A stretch of DNA of 64,000 bases from Escallonia rubra (lineage: Eukaryota > Streptophyta > Magnoliopsida > Escalloniales > Escalloniaceae): the NCBI GenBank assembly GCA_033065855.1, contig JAVXUO010002195.1:1-64000 (forward strand). The letters are read 5' to 3'. This document shows positions 10,089 through 19,290 of the stretch, in pieces; the stretch's first letter is position 1, and every line of letters begins with the position of its first letter. Both the position numbers and the translations under genes were made by a program. The notes under the pieces are model-generated. The model ran no database searches. It was not told the origin of the DNA and was given only the letters and a program-made list of their open reading frames with translations.

Positions 10089-10714
10089 TCTGGGTAACAA
10101 TTTGTGTCTGGGGACTTGTGTTCTTTGTAATGTTAGTGTTTTTAATGTAATGTAATGGAAAGGGCTGTGCATGTAATGGATGCTAGAGTGTGATCTGCTT
10201 AACAGTTTGTTTGTGCTTGATTGGGATGTAATGGAAAAACATGTAATGGAAGCAGCTGTAATGGAAAGAATATAATGGAAGCAGCTGTAATGTATGAATA
10301 TTGTTGACTATAATTGCTTCTGTTTCAAAATGGCATTTGTCAATGCTTCGTTACCAACATAACATCAATATTATTCTAAGCACAAATCTGCCTACCTACA
10401 GCTATAAAACAAAAGGCTGTAGAATGATATGTCCATAAAAGCTATAAGTTATCCACAGAAGACTCCATCTATCCCAACATGCTTCCTAAATCAAAAAGCT
10501 ACAGCTAAAGCTACAGGCTGTTTGTATCAACATAATGTTCACATGAGCTATCCACAAAAGGCTTTAGTCTTCCCATGTACACAAGTTATCTCCTAACTGA
10601 TTGTCTTGTTGTAGGTCTTGCTCCTTGGCTTGAAGTTGCTGTACTTGCACCTCATGTTGCACATTGTTGGCCAGAAGTTGCATTGTTTCTCCTCACCTGT
10701 AAATCATAAAATAA
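10089..10714. other. Intergenic 3' region between the convergent MULE genes
   Basis: 10130-10290 has short repeats of GTAATGGAA, probably 3' untranslated DNA of the GRF gene. 10380-10570 repeats AGCTA-rich phrases. No gene is seen. Confidence 0.6.
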
Positions 10715-13700
10715 CTAAGGAATAAGTAATTCACATACAAAATATAGATGGCTAATTAGAAATAGGTTCAAACTCACTGGATATTTCTTCCTTCCAGCTT
10801 CAGGTTGTAGCCAACCTTTGGGGTTTGGATCTGTCACCTTCTTCTTCTTAGGCTGGATTCTCTTTTCACTGCCTTGTTTAGTGCATCTTGCCTTCCTAGT
10901 GTTATGACTACCTGTAGCTGTCACCTTCCCCATGACCTTGCCCCGACCTCGATTCCCCTTCTTAGGTTCTCTTGTCTTTGGTTGACACCCTTGCCCCCTG
11001 TAACCCCCACTGTTGTGCCCAGCATTGCCACATTTGCTACAGGTGATAACTATTCCCTTTCTTCCTAATTTTCCAGCCACATTAGGTAGACCCCTCTTAG
11101 GCTGTGTGACCTCATCCCAATCCTTCCTTCTTAGCTTACTAGGCCTACCAGGTTGCTTATGATATATAGGTGGAAGAATGGTCCCTTTATTTGTTGGTTC
11201 CCAAAGGTTGGGACCACTAAGGGGGTTCACTAAGTAGTCATAGACCTTCTTAAAAGTTTCAACCCTAAAACACTCATCAACCCACTGCTCAGGTTCACCC
11301 CCATTCCCTCCATTAGCCATGTCATTGTAAATTGCTGAAATTGCATGTGCACATGGAATTCCACATAAATCCCATTTTCTGCAGCTGCAAGTCTTGTTGT
11401 GCAGGTCAACCACATAACCTTCCCCACTTGCAGCCCTCACACTATATAGACTGCCACCATTCCAAGCACAATTATAGTGGCAGGACTTCAACTTCAACTT
11501 CTCTAACTTAGCCTGAATCTTGGGACACAACAAACCATCCCACTTTTCCATCTCTTTTCTCTTCTTCACAATCCTTTGCATTACTTGATTTCTAATGTTC
11601 TCAAGGCATGTAATTATAGGTTTATCCCTAGCACTGACAATGGCCCCATTAAACACCTCACAGTAGTTATTTAGCAATAGATCACACCTGGTCTTCAGTG
11701 AGAAGTGAGATCTAGACCAATAAGAGGGTGGGATCTTAGCTAAGTATTCATAAGCACCTACACAGTCTTCTTTTATCTGTTGCATGCTTCTACCAAAGTA
11801 TATGGCATTGGGAGCCTTTGCAGCATTCCACATGGCATTCTTAAGATCTAAACTCCTAAACTGCTTCTTGAAATTTTTGTACATGTGCATGACACAATAC
11901 CTCTGTTCACACAGAGGTAGAACTGTTTCTAGTGCTGTCAGCAAACCCTAAAAAAATGATTAAATAAAGTAAACAAGTTAGTGGAAAATATTAAATAGCA
12001 AATAAGTTGAGAAAGATAGTTAATGGTTGATTATTACCTTTTGTTGGTCTGAAATGAAAGTGCATTCACTTTGGTCCTCAATCTGTAAGTCTTCTTTTAA
12101 AAGGTTGATGAACCATTCCCAAGAGAGCATGTTTTCTGCCTCAACCACTACCCATGCAAAGGGGTACATGCCATTATCAGGGTCAATACCCACTGCTGTC
12201 AACAGTTGTCCTGGGAAAGGACCTTTTAAAAAGCACCCATCAAGCCCCACAATTTTCTTACACCCTGTCTTGAACCCATTCTTCAGAGGGCCCAAACACA
12301 TGTACAACCTGAAAAACCTAGGGAATTCTTCTCCAACTATTGGCTCACACAGCTTCATAAGTGCAGTGGTCCCTGGATTGCACTTGGTCACCTCATTACA
12401 ATAGTCCCATAAACCCTTAAATTGCTCCCTATAACTGCCATCAATCATATCTGCTGCCTTCCTTTTTGCTCTGTAAGCTTTACTTCTAGAAACACCAGCT
12501 TCCAAATATGTCCTAATAGTTTCTCTTATCGACTCAAGTGGCCATGTGGGGTTTGATCTGAACTTCTCCAGGTATTTTTGGGATATCCAATCAGCTTTGA
12601 TATGTTGGTTATAGTATACATGTGGGCAAATGTGCTCTTTATGATATGTCTTAACAATTAAGCTATCTTTCTCAGCAAGCTTGGAAGCATATAAAACCCA
12701 CTCACACTGTGGACTCCCATAACACTTTGCTCTAACCCTTTCTTTTTCATTTGTGTACAATTTTATGTTTCTTCTAGTCAGGATTGCATGTTCTCTGATA
12801 GCTTGCTTCAAGACACCTGCATTAGCAAACAACTGACCTACACTAAATTTGGGCCTGCTCATGTCTACTTCAGGGTTAAACTGAACACAACTCCTCTTAT
12901 CTTTGTCAACTTCATCCTCAGACATACTTATCAAACTCCTTAGTTCATCAGAGTCATCATAATCTGATGTCCTTTCTTGTTCCTCAGATTGTAGTATTGC
13001 TTGATCCCTGATGGCCATGTCATTCCAATCTTCACCTACATCTACATTTGCATGGTAAAGATCCTATATCTTCCTCAACCTCATACTCACTATCATATAA
13101 ATTATTAGGAGGGTAGTACTGTGAGTCATCTGAGTCACTATCATGCTCACTCTCATTCCCATGCCCACTCCCAATCTGATCAGTGTTTACATGCTCACTC
13201 TCATTCCCATGCCCACTCCCAATCTGATCAGTGTTTACATGCCCACTCTCATTCTGATCAGTGTTCACATGCTCACTCTCATTCCCATGCCCACTCCCAA
13301 TCTGATCAGTGTTTACATGCTCATGCTCTGAGTTGCTGTTAACAGTGTGTAACTCTTGCTCATTGGGATGTTCATTTTCACATGGGGGAAGAAGAAGCTG
13401 GGTAAACTTATTGTTCTCATAGTATGATGCATCCAGGTCATCCTGAGTACCTAATGGATGTTCATCACATAAATCAATCTCCTCAATTACAACTGATGAA
13501 CCAGTTACAGGTGGAGGTACAAAATACTCCTCCACTGATGCACTTCCATGCTCAACATAGAATTCTACAACATTAACCTTTTTCTCAGTTATAACTCTTA
13601 TTAGTTCCCTAATATCATCATCACCCCCTAGACCCCTCAACCCATTATCAAGGCTCATCCCAGGAACCCTGTAATAATAAAACATCACCTCATGCCCATA

Positions 13701-14252
13701 ACCGAACTCCTTTAACATTTCATCCACTTCATGCATTGACATCTTATCACACTCACAGTAATCGAAATAATTAACAAGGCCATCAATGTAGTGCCTCTTT
13801 GGCATGTAAACAAACTCTCCACCACTGTGCAACTCAACTGTAAAGAAGTCTACTGACGTTCCTGTTTATAAGATATTTACTAATTAATACTCCAATTTCA
13901 CGTTATAAAGTGCATATTATAGTAATTTCGAACAGCAAATTGCTATTCCCAAGCCCATAAACAAATAAGAAAAAAATTGAATTTAATTAACATAACAGCA
14001 TGCATGCATTCTATATAAAAATTACTTCTAAGTATGTGTAAACAACATTATTTGTGAATCTGTATAAACAATATTATTTGGGAATCTGTGTAAACAACAT
14101 TATTTCATGGATCATGATTGTGTGGGTGGCTACATCAGGATTCGTGTCAATTTAAAAAACATATCACTAAATCTAAAAAATGTATAGAAAAACTTACCAT
14201 AAAGATCGTGTGTTTCAAGATGGGTACCCTCTTCTCTAAGAACCCACGCCAT
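10715..14252 (-). pseudogene. MURA-type MULE transposase gene with three exons and one apparent frameshift
   Basis: Exon 1 (14252-14198) encodes MAWVLREEGTHLETHDLY and ends at G|GTAAGT. Exon 2 (13861-12038) begins after AAACAG and joins in phase to give GTSVDFFTVELHSGGEFVYM. Exon 3 (11947-10715) follows the AAG|GTAATA to TTTTTTAG intron. Domains in order: N-terminal HSGGEF region; acidic repeat region; MuDR DNA-binding domain (from FSVGQLFANAGVLKQAIREH); MULE transposase core with GLDGCFLKGPF (first catalytic Asp) and FISDQQKG (second Asp); SWIM zinc finger CSCRKWDLCGIPCAH; a knuckle CSKCGNAGHN whose final Cys is displaced; and a basic tail. Near 13040 the frame shifts by one base between EVEEDI and DLYHANVDVGEDW, so the copy is probably inactive unless this is a sequencing error. 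Otherwise it is full length. Confidence 0.85.
13140..13335 (-). repeat. In-frame tandem repeat in the transposase N-terminal region
   Basis: Encodes repeated SEHVNTDQIGSGHGNE units, three full and one short variant, with a 48-base full unit length. The DNA units (CATGCTCACTCTCATTCCCA and so on) are nearly identical, so expansion is recent. Short plus-strand frames here are mirrors of the repeat. Confidence 0.85.
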
Positions 14253-14549
14253 TGCAATCTTTTATCTCCGTGGACTTTACTTGATTCGAGTAAAGGAAAC
14301 GACGATCTCCCTCTGAAAATCAAAGAAGATGGAAAGACAGAGAAAGAGGAGACGATGTGTGTCTCTGTAGAAACGAACAACAGGTAGAGTGACGAATTGA
14401 TCGTTCTTCGAGTAAAGGAATAACGATCTCCCTCTGAAAATCGAAGAAGATGGAAGGACAGAGAAAGAGGAGACGATATGTCCCTCTGAAGAAACGACGG
14501 CCAGGTAGAGTGACGACTTTACCCTTCAAATTTGAAACTTAACGGATTT
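14253..14549. promoter_or_regulatory. Presumed transposase promoter/leader with a duplicated 115-base block
   Basis: Between the first transposase ATG and the right TIR, a block of about 115 bases (GAGTAAAGGAA, CGATCTCCCTCTGAAAATC, AGGTAGAGTGACGA) is repeated head-to-tail at about 14287-14395 and 14408-14515. This is the region where transcription would start. I see no clear TATA box, so the promoter role is inferred from position. Confidence 0.4.
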
Positions 14550-14681
14550 GTTCTTGACGGAACCTAACAGATGGACTTATTTGGACAAAATTTAAAAATC
14601 AGTGGTCACTTTGACACAATTTTAAGTTCAGTGGTCAAAATGAAATATGCCTAATAGTTCAATGGTCAATGGCGTAATTAA

Positions 14682-14684
<3 letters not shown>
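14550..14684 (-). repeat. MULE right terminal inverted repeat
   Basis: Reverse complement of the left TIR. It ends GGCGTAATTAACTC at 14684 and is followed by the AT microsatellite. Confidence 0.85.

Positions 14685-14741
<57 letters not shown>
14685..14741. repeat. (AT)n microsatellite
   Basis: About 28 AT units. Together with 9341-9354 it is the microsatellite that the MULE split. The equivalent tract is about 19 bases at 38275-38293 and about 54 bases at 60403-60456. Confidence 0.9.
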
Positions 14742-14746
<5 letters not shown>

Positions 14747-15900
14747 CCCTCTTTTTGATAATTTTATACCCTCGACATTTTCTAAAATTCTAGACTAGTT
14801 ATTGAGCATGTACACAGTGACTTGATGTTTGTGCTCTAATTTGACATATGTTTTACTGATGGATAATAGCTACTGATAGACAGTGACAAACAAGTCGAAG
14901 GGGCTCAAGTATAATCGTGGTAGCATAAAGTGAGAGTTGCACGATTGCTCAATACGTGCTCTTTCTTGGTTCCATATAAGTAAATCCATCAAAATACAGA
15001 ACTGCTAATCTGGCTAAGATAGAGTAACATTAATTAAATGATCATACCCAGTCAATTGATCACCTAATTGCCTAAACTGTTGATCCGCTCAATGTACAGA
15101 TAGAAGAAAATGAATAATAGGCCCTAAATCCAGTTCATGTAGCTTATTTCTGTCAATTACCGACCGCGAAGATTCTTCTTCATTGTCCAAACAACCAAGA
15201 TCATAAATCCTTAAGTACTTTTTATCCCTTTGATTTTTTCAGACATTCTAGACTAGCATTTGAGCAATCATGTAAACATTGACTTACTAGTTGTTTCTGC
15301 CCTAATTTGACTAGTATTTCACGCATCTGTCATTACAGACTAAGTTCGGCCATTAGATATTCAGATTATATGTCAGAAATTTGCAAAAAGTGAAGGGAGA
15401 TAAAAGTTGTACGGGCATGATCCTGGTAGCAAAAGGTGTAAGGTGAAAGTTATTGCTCAATTACAACAATTACTACCCCTGTCAATCAATCTAAATTCAC
15501 AAGTGCACTAAAATCAATAAATCCTAACCCCAGCAAGGAACAATAAGAGAGACCCGAAAGAATTGGTAAGCATAAATTGGTAAGCATACAGTGTATGCAT
15601 AGATTGGTAAGCATACATCAACAGTAGCAAATTAATACAATCGAAAAGGAAATATAGCAAATTTAAACAATCGATTGTTAAGGTGGAAGGTAATTAACTT
15701 ATCGGAGTTGGCCGGAGATCAATGAAATTTTTGAGCAATCGCGGCCGGAGTTGCAGACTACGTCGCCGGAGGTGGCGTGGCATCGGTAGGAAGACTGGGG
15801 TGTCGCCAGAGGCGGGCTGCCGTAAAGGAAGTCGTTGAGAAATAATTAACAGAGAGAGAGAAACGGGAAAAGAAGAGAAAGAAGGGGATCTGAGATTTAA
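14742..15900. other. CACTA-2 internal non-coding DNA
   Basis: Aligns with 38293-39440 (copy 2) and 60457-61605 (copy 3). No conserved open frame. A GC-rich stretch at 15690-15890 gives only short frames that differ between copies. Confidence 0.65.
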
Positions 15901-16208
15901 GATAGGACTTTTAGCGACGAGATGACCCCGTCGGTAAAAGACACTTTTCACCGACGGAATTTTTAGCGACAGAACTATTCCATCGCTTAAATATTTTTAA
16001 AAAATCATCGAAAATTAAAAAATTCTAAAAAATATTTAGCGACGGTAACGTTTGTCGGTAAATATCCGTCGATAAAAGTCCGTTGGCTAATTCTTTTACC
16101 GACGGATAATTTCGTCGATAAAAAGTTTTACCGACGGGTGTTTTTTCGACGATAAAACCCGTCGTTGAAATGTGGATTCCGTCGCTAAATCCGACGTTTC
16201 TTGTAGTG
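15901..16208. repeat. CACTA-2 right terminal block of inverted GCGACGG motifs
   Basis: Alternating TTTAGCGACGG and CCGTCGCTAAA motifs lead to the terminal TTGTAGTG. Same architecture as 39450-39780 and 61625-61944. Confidence 0.8.
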
Positions 16209-16709
16209 CTTCATCAAGTTAAATTGGCTTTTCCGGTTCGTGATCGTGATCTTGGACCTCTTCACTATTTTTTGGGGGTACAAGTCAAACAGCTTTCAGA
16301 TGGCATTCTTCTCACCCAAGAAAAGTATATTTAAGACTTGCTTAAGGAAACCAACATGGCTACCTCCAAGCCGTGCTCCACTCTTCTAGCCGTCTCACCG
16401 AATTTGAGTAAAACCATGGGTGTTTTACTGCCAGAACAATATCGGCAAGTAATTGGGGCACTTCAGTATCTCACTCTCACACGGCCTGACATAGCTTTTG
16501 TTGTTAATAAGCTAGCTCAATTTATGCATTGTGCAACTGATGTGCGTTGGAAAGCGGCAAAGCATTTACTTCGTTACCTATGTGGGACTTCGGCTATGGG
16601 CTTATTCATTACCAAGAATTCCTCTTTTCAGTTACAATATTTTTCCGATAGTGATTGGGCAAGTTGTCCTGACGATCGCTGTTCTACGGGTGGATACTTG
16701 GTTTATTGA
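16209..16709 (+). mobile_element. Copia LTR-retrotransposon fossil: RT end and RNase H part (Copia-A, copy 1)
   Basis: Directly after the CACTA-2 terminus and its CTT target copy, the plus strand encodes the end of a Ty1/copia reverse transcriptase and the start of its RNase H region (LTRPDIAFVVNKLAQFMH is visible). The rest of this Copia is not seen left of the truncated CACTA in this copy. Broken fossil, several breaks. Copies 2 and 3 keep only the first part (39781-39987 and 61945-62150). Confidence 0.85.
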
Positions 16710-17240
16710 CCGCCTTGCCGGCAACGTATCAATTTTTAGATAGAAATCTATTTCTAAATTTACACTGTAGGGTGCACTGGATATGGTCTTTTACGTATCT
16801 TATATTTTCTTCTTGCGAGGTAAACATGATTGAGTAATTTGGTTGTGCAGTTATGGTAAAGAAAAGATGTATTTGATGATGGATTGGCATGAAATATGGA
16901 TAGGTTTGAACAGTGTCTTAACACGACTACTTCTAATCCTTTTTCTATTTTAAATGCAGGCTTGCAATCATTGTTCTTTTAGTTATGGCGTTCTCTGATA
17001 AGACATAGGGATCATCTCCGAAGATGAGATATGAAGCACGTGGTTGACGGTTTTTGCGTCACCGACCTCTAGGATGTTTGCATTTGCATCAACTTAGTGT
17101 ATTTTGTATAGCAAAAATATATGTACATATGATATATGTCAAGCGTTTTTGCCATGTAGTTAAGTTCTGACTTTGTAATCAACTAAATTTTTGTCATGGA
17201 GAGAATTAGTTTTATTTGTGAAATGAAGACTTCGTTATGT
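16710..17240. other. Copy 1-specific DNA after the Copia fragment, nothing recognised
   Basis: No gene or clear repeat. The segment to 18292 is missing from units II and III. Confidence 0.5.
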
Positions 17241-17920
17241 TATTTGTCGCTAAAATTACAGGCCAAATATCGTTAGAATGTGATGCTCATCGACCAAAGG
17301 ATTCGTCTTTAAGGGATAACAAGTAATGACGAATCTTTTCATCATTGAATGTAGTTTTCGACGATGAAGCCAAGATGTCCACGAAAAAATTGTGATGAGC
17401 AAGGATTTACCGGCTAAAATAAGCTCGACAGCAAATGCCACCGTTCTCGACGAAACCAGGATGTCAAGGAACCAATTGTCACGAGCAAAGATTTGCTGAC
17501 GAACTTATGTTTGTCAAGAATTCCACCATTATCGACGAAAGCAAGATGTTAAGGAAACAATTGTCATGAGCAAAGATTTGCTAACGAACATTTTGTTCGT
17601 CAAGAATTCCACCATTCTGGATGAAGCCAATACGTCAAGGACAAAATTGTGACAATCAGTACTTCGTAGTTCGTAAAAAAATAAACCATTCTTAACGAAC
17701 TTGGACATGCAGCCACAAACTAAAAACAACTATATCAATGAATAGTTTTGTCGTTAAATGAGCGGCACTTGTTGACGAAGTTAAATATAGACAATGAACC
17801 TATTTTTTAACAACGAACACAGATGTTCGTCAGCAAAGAGCTTTCTTGACGACGTGTCCTTGACGAACAGGGACAAACTTTTTCATGGCTAGATCTGTGT
17901 CAATCATTTTACTGGTATCC
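17241..17920. repeat. Tandem repeats of about 88 bp with TGACGAA/TTCGTCA motifs
   Basis: Units begin near 17353, 17445, 17530 and 17615 with CGACGA-GAA-CCA-GATGT, each followed by GAGCAAAGATTTGCT and AAGAATTCCACCATT. The inverted GACGAA/TTCGTC motifs resemble CACTA subterminal arrays in style, but I found no CACTA terminus here. The small minus-strand frames at 17256-17729 are repeat-generated. Confidence 0.65.
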
Positions 17921-18220
17921 ATTTTACCGATACATATTTTGACCCATTAATAACCACTAGGAGGACCTTACCATGGGTTGGTGGCTTTCTTCGTGAATGG
18001 ACTATTTGAAGTCCCAACATATATATAACTTAATAAAGACTTGAAAGTTTGCGACACATATATCCTTTGCAAGTCCTTCTGGCTTGCAAGGGTCGCTAAA
18101 AGGTGCAAAAGGCTCGTTAAAGTTGCAACAATTTTCTCCCTATTAAATGCAAAAAGTGCTTCACATTTTAGCAACAGATTTTGTCTAAAGTGTTGCTAAA
18201 AGTCTTTCGCTGTTAGAATT
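17921..18220. other. Copy 1-specific spacer, no gene recognised
   Basis: Ordinary AT-rich DNA with no usable open frame or repeat that I can name. Confidence 0.5.
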
Positions 18221-18222
18221 GT

Positions 18223-18320
18223 TTGTGTGTGTGTGTGTGTGTATTCGTGTGTGTGTGTAGTGTGTGTGGGTGTGTGCACGCAGTGTCTGTGAGTGTGTGG
18301 CTGTGTGCGCGTGCATTGTG
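18223..18320. repeat. (GT)n microsatellite
   Basis: Two GT-rich runs and a degenerate GTGTGTGGG tail. Its right part (from about 18293) is the point where units II and III join the Copia fragment, sharing GTGT microhomology. Confidence 0.85.
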
Positions 18321-18465
18321 TGTGGGTCGGGATGACTGACTGGGAGGAAGTGAGAGAGTGGGAGAGAGCGGGAGTTTCCTCAATAAAATTGGATTAAACT
18401 CTCCTAATCTGTTTCCAAGTAGAGCAGTAATCGGTTTCCTACTTCGCCACATAAAAAATTCTCTC

Positions 18466-18473
18466 TATAAAGG
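18466..18473 (+). promoter_or_regulatory. Candidate TATA box of RNase H-like gene, unit I
   Basis: TATAAAGG sits about 170 bases before the ATG and is preserved unchanged in all three units. Confidence 0.45.
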
Positions 18474-18639
18474 AGTCTGTGGTTACTGCAGTGACCACCC
18501 ATTCTCTCTACAAATCTCACGCTTGTTTTTCTTTTCTAAACCCCACTAGACGTCCCTGCGGTGTCCTCTTCTTGTCAAATACTTTTCTTTCCGAAATCTG
18601 TCGTCTCTTTCCAAATTCTGTGAGTAAGAGGAAGGTTAT

Positions 18640-19290
18640 ATGGCTGACGTATATCAGCCTTCGGTCGCCCCTACTTGGACTCCGTCGTTGCCCTGTTATG
18701 GGGGTGTTAACCATAGGCAAATGCGAGTGGAACAACTGCCGCCAAGGAAGGTTACGCTGGTTCAGTGGCACCCTCCTTCGCCAGGTTTTCTTAAGCTCAA
18801 CACGGACGGCAGTGCTTTCGGGCAACCAGGTCCTGCGAGTTATGGTGGGCTGATAAGGGGTGAAAAGGGGGAGTGGATATGTGGGTACGCCGGGAATATC
18901 GGAATTCGCACTAGTCTGACGGCTGAGATTTGCGGTATATACAAGGGTCTTTGTCTAATTCGAGAAAAGAATCTGTGTCGTGTGATGATAGAGACAGATT
19001 GTATGGCGGCGATCAGTCTCATTTCCTCGAGGGAAGAGGTAGACGACAAGCATCCGATGAAGAGGATCATTGACGAGTGCAGAGAAATAATGGCGAGTTG
19101 CGGCTGCTTTATGGTACATACAGTACGAGAGGGTAATTTTTGTGCGGATATGCTCGCGAAACTAGGGCACTGGCTGCAGAGTGACTATATTGAGTTGAGA
19201 GATCCTCCTCTAGAGGTGACTCCATATCTCTCGCGTGATGCTGTTGGGTTCAAGTATAAACGGCCTTTGCGACACTGCGCTCCGAAGTGA
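18640..19290 (+). CDS. RNase H-like (RVT_3) domain protein, 216 aa, unit I
   Basis: Residues about 50-178 form a plant RVT_3-type RNase H domain. LNTDGSAF carries D56, the TAEICGIYKGL helix carries E96, IETDCMAA carries D120, and HTVREGNFCADMLAKLG carries H160 and D170, so the D-E-D-(H)-D set is complete. Such domains occur at the C-terminus of plant LINE polyproteins and as stand-alone proteins. Here no reverse transcriptase precedes it. It has its own TATA-like box at 18466, an ATG with a G at +4, and an AATAAA at 19619. Its biochemical role (cleaving RNA of RNA-DNA hybrids) is inferred from family. The frame is open in all three units while neighbouring elements are broken, but the units are recent, so constraint is unproven. 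Confidence 0.75.
   Translation: MADVYQPSVAPTWTPSLPCYGGVNHRQMRVEQLPPRKVTLVQWHPPSPGFLKLNTDGSAFGQPGPASYGGLIRGEKGEWICGYAGNIGIRTSLTAEICGIYKGLCLIREKNLCRVMIETDCMAAISLISSREEVDDKHPMKRIIDECREIMASCGCFMVHTVREGNFCADMLAKLGHWLQSDYIELRDPPLEVTPYLSRDAVGFKYKRPLRHCAPK

Larger units (their letters stand above)
9355..14684. mobile_element. Mutator-like (MULE) DNA transposon with two convergent genes, 5.33 kb
   Basis: The ends are inverted repeats of about 130 bases, starting GAGTTAATTACGCCATTGAC at 9355 and on the minus strand at 14684. Both are flanked by ATATATATA, a 9-bp direct repeat consistent with MULE target duplication but inside an AT microsatellite, so weak evidence alone. The minus strand carries a MURA-type transposase gene (14252-10715). 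The plus strand carries a GRF zinc-finger gene (9696-10088). Their 3' ends face each other about 630 bases apart. The other two CACTA-2 copies lack this insertion. The TIRs are well matched, so it seems fairly young, though the transposase has one apparent frame break. Confidence 0.88.
7786..16208. mobile_element. CACTA-2 copy 1, left-truncated, carrying a 5.33-kb MULE
   Basis: From GAATGAAACCTAACCC at 7786 it parallels 36710 onward in copy 2 and 58846 onward in copy 3. The right terminus TTGTAGTG ends at 16208 and is followed by CTT. The left part, including the B3 fragment seen in the other copies, is missing. A MULE interrupts it at 9355-14684, in the AT microsatellite. No transposase of its own is seen, so it is non-autonomous. 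By eye it differs from copy 2 at roughly 4% of positions near 15540-15680, more than copies 2 and 3 differ there. Confidence 0.8.

Noticed and set aside
18479-18853. 124-codon frame overlapping the RNase H-like gene, conserved in all three units
   Set aside because: Conservation follows from the near-identity of the whole segment; no domain, and it overlaps the clearly coding RNase H-like frame.
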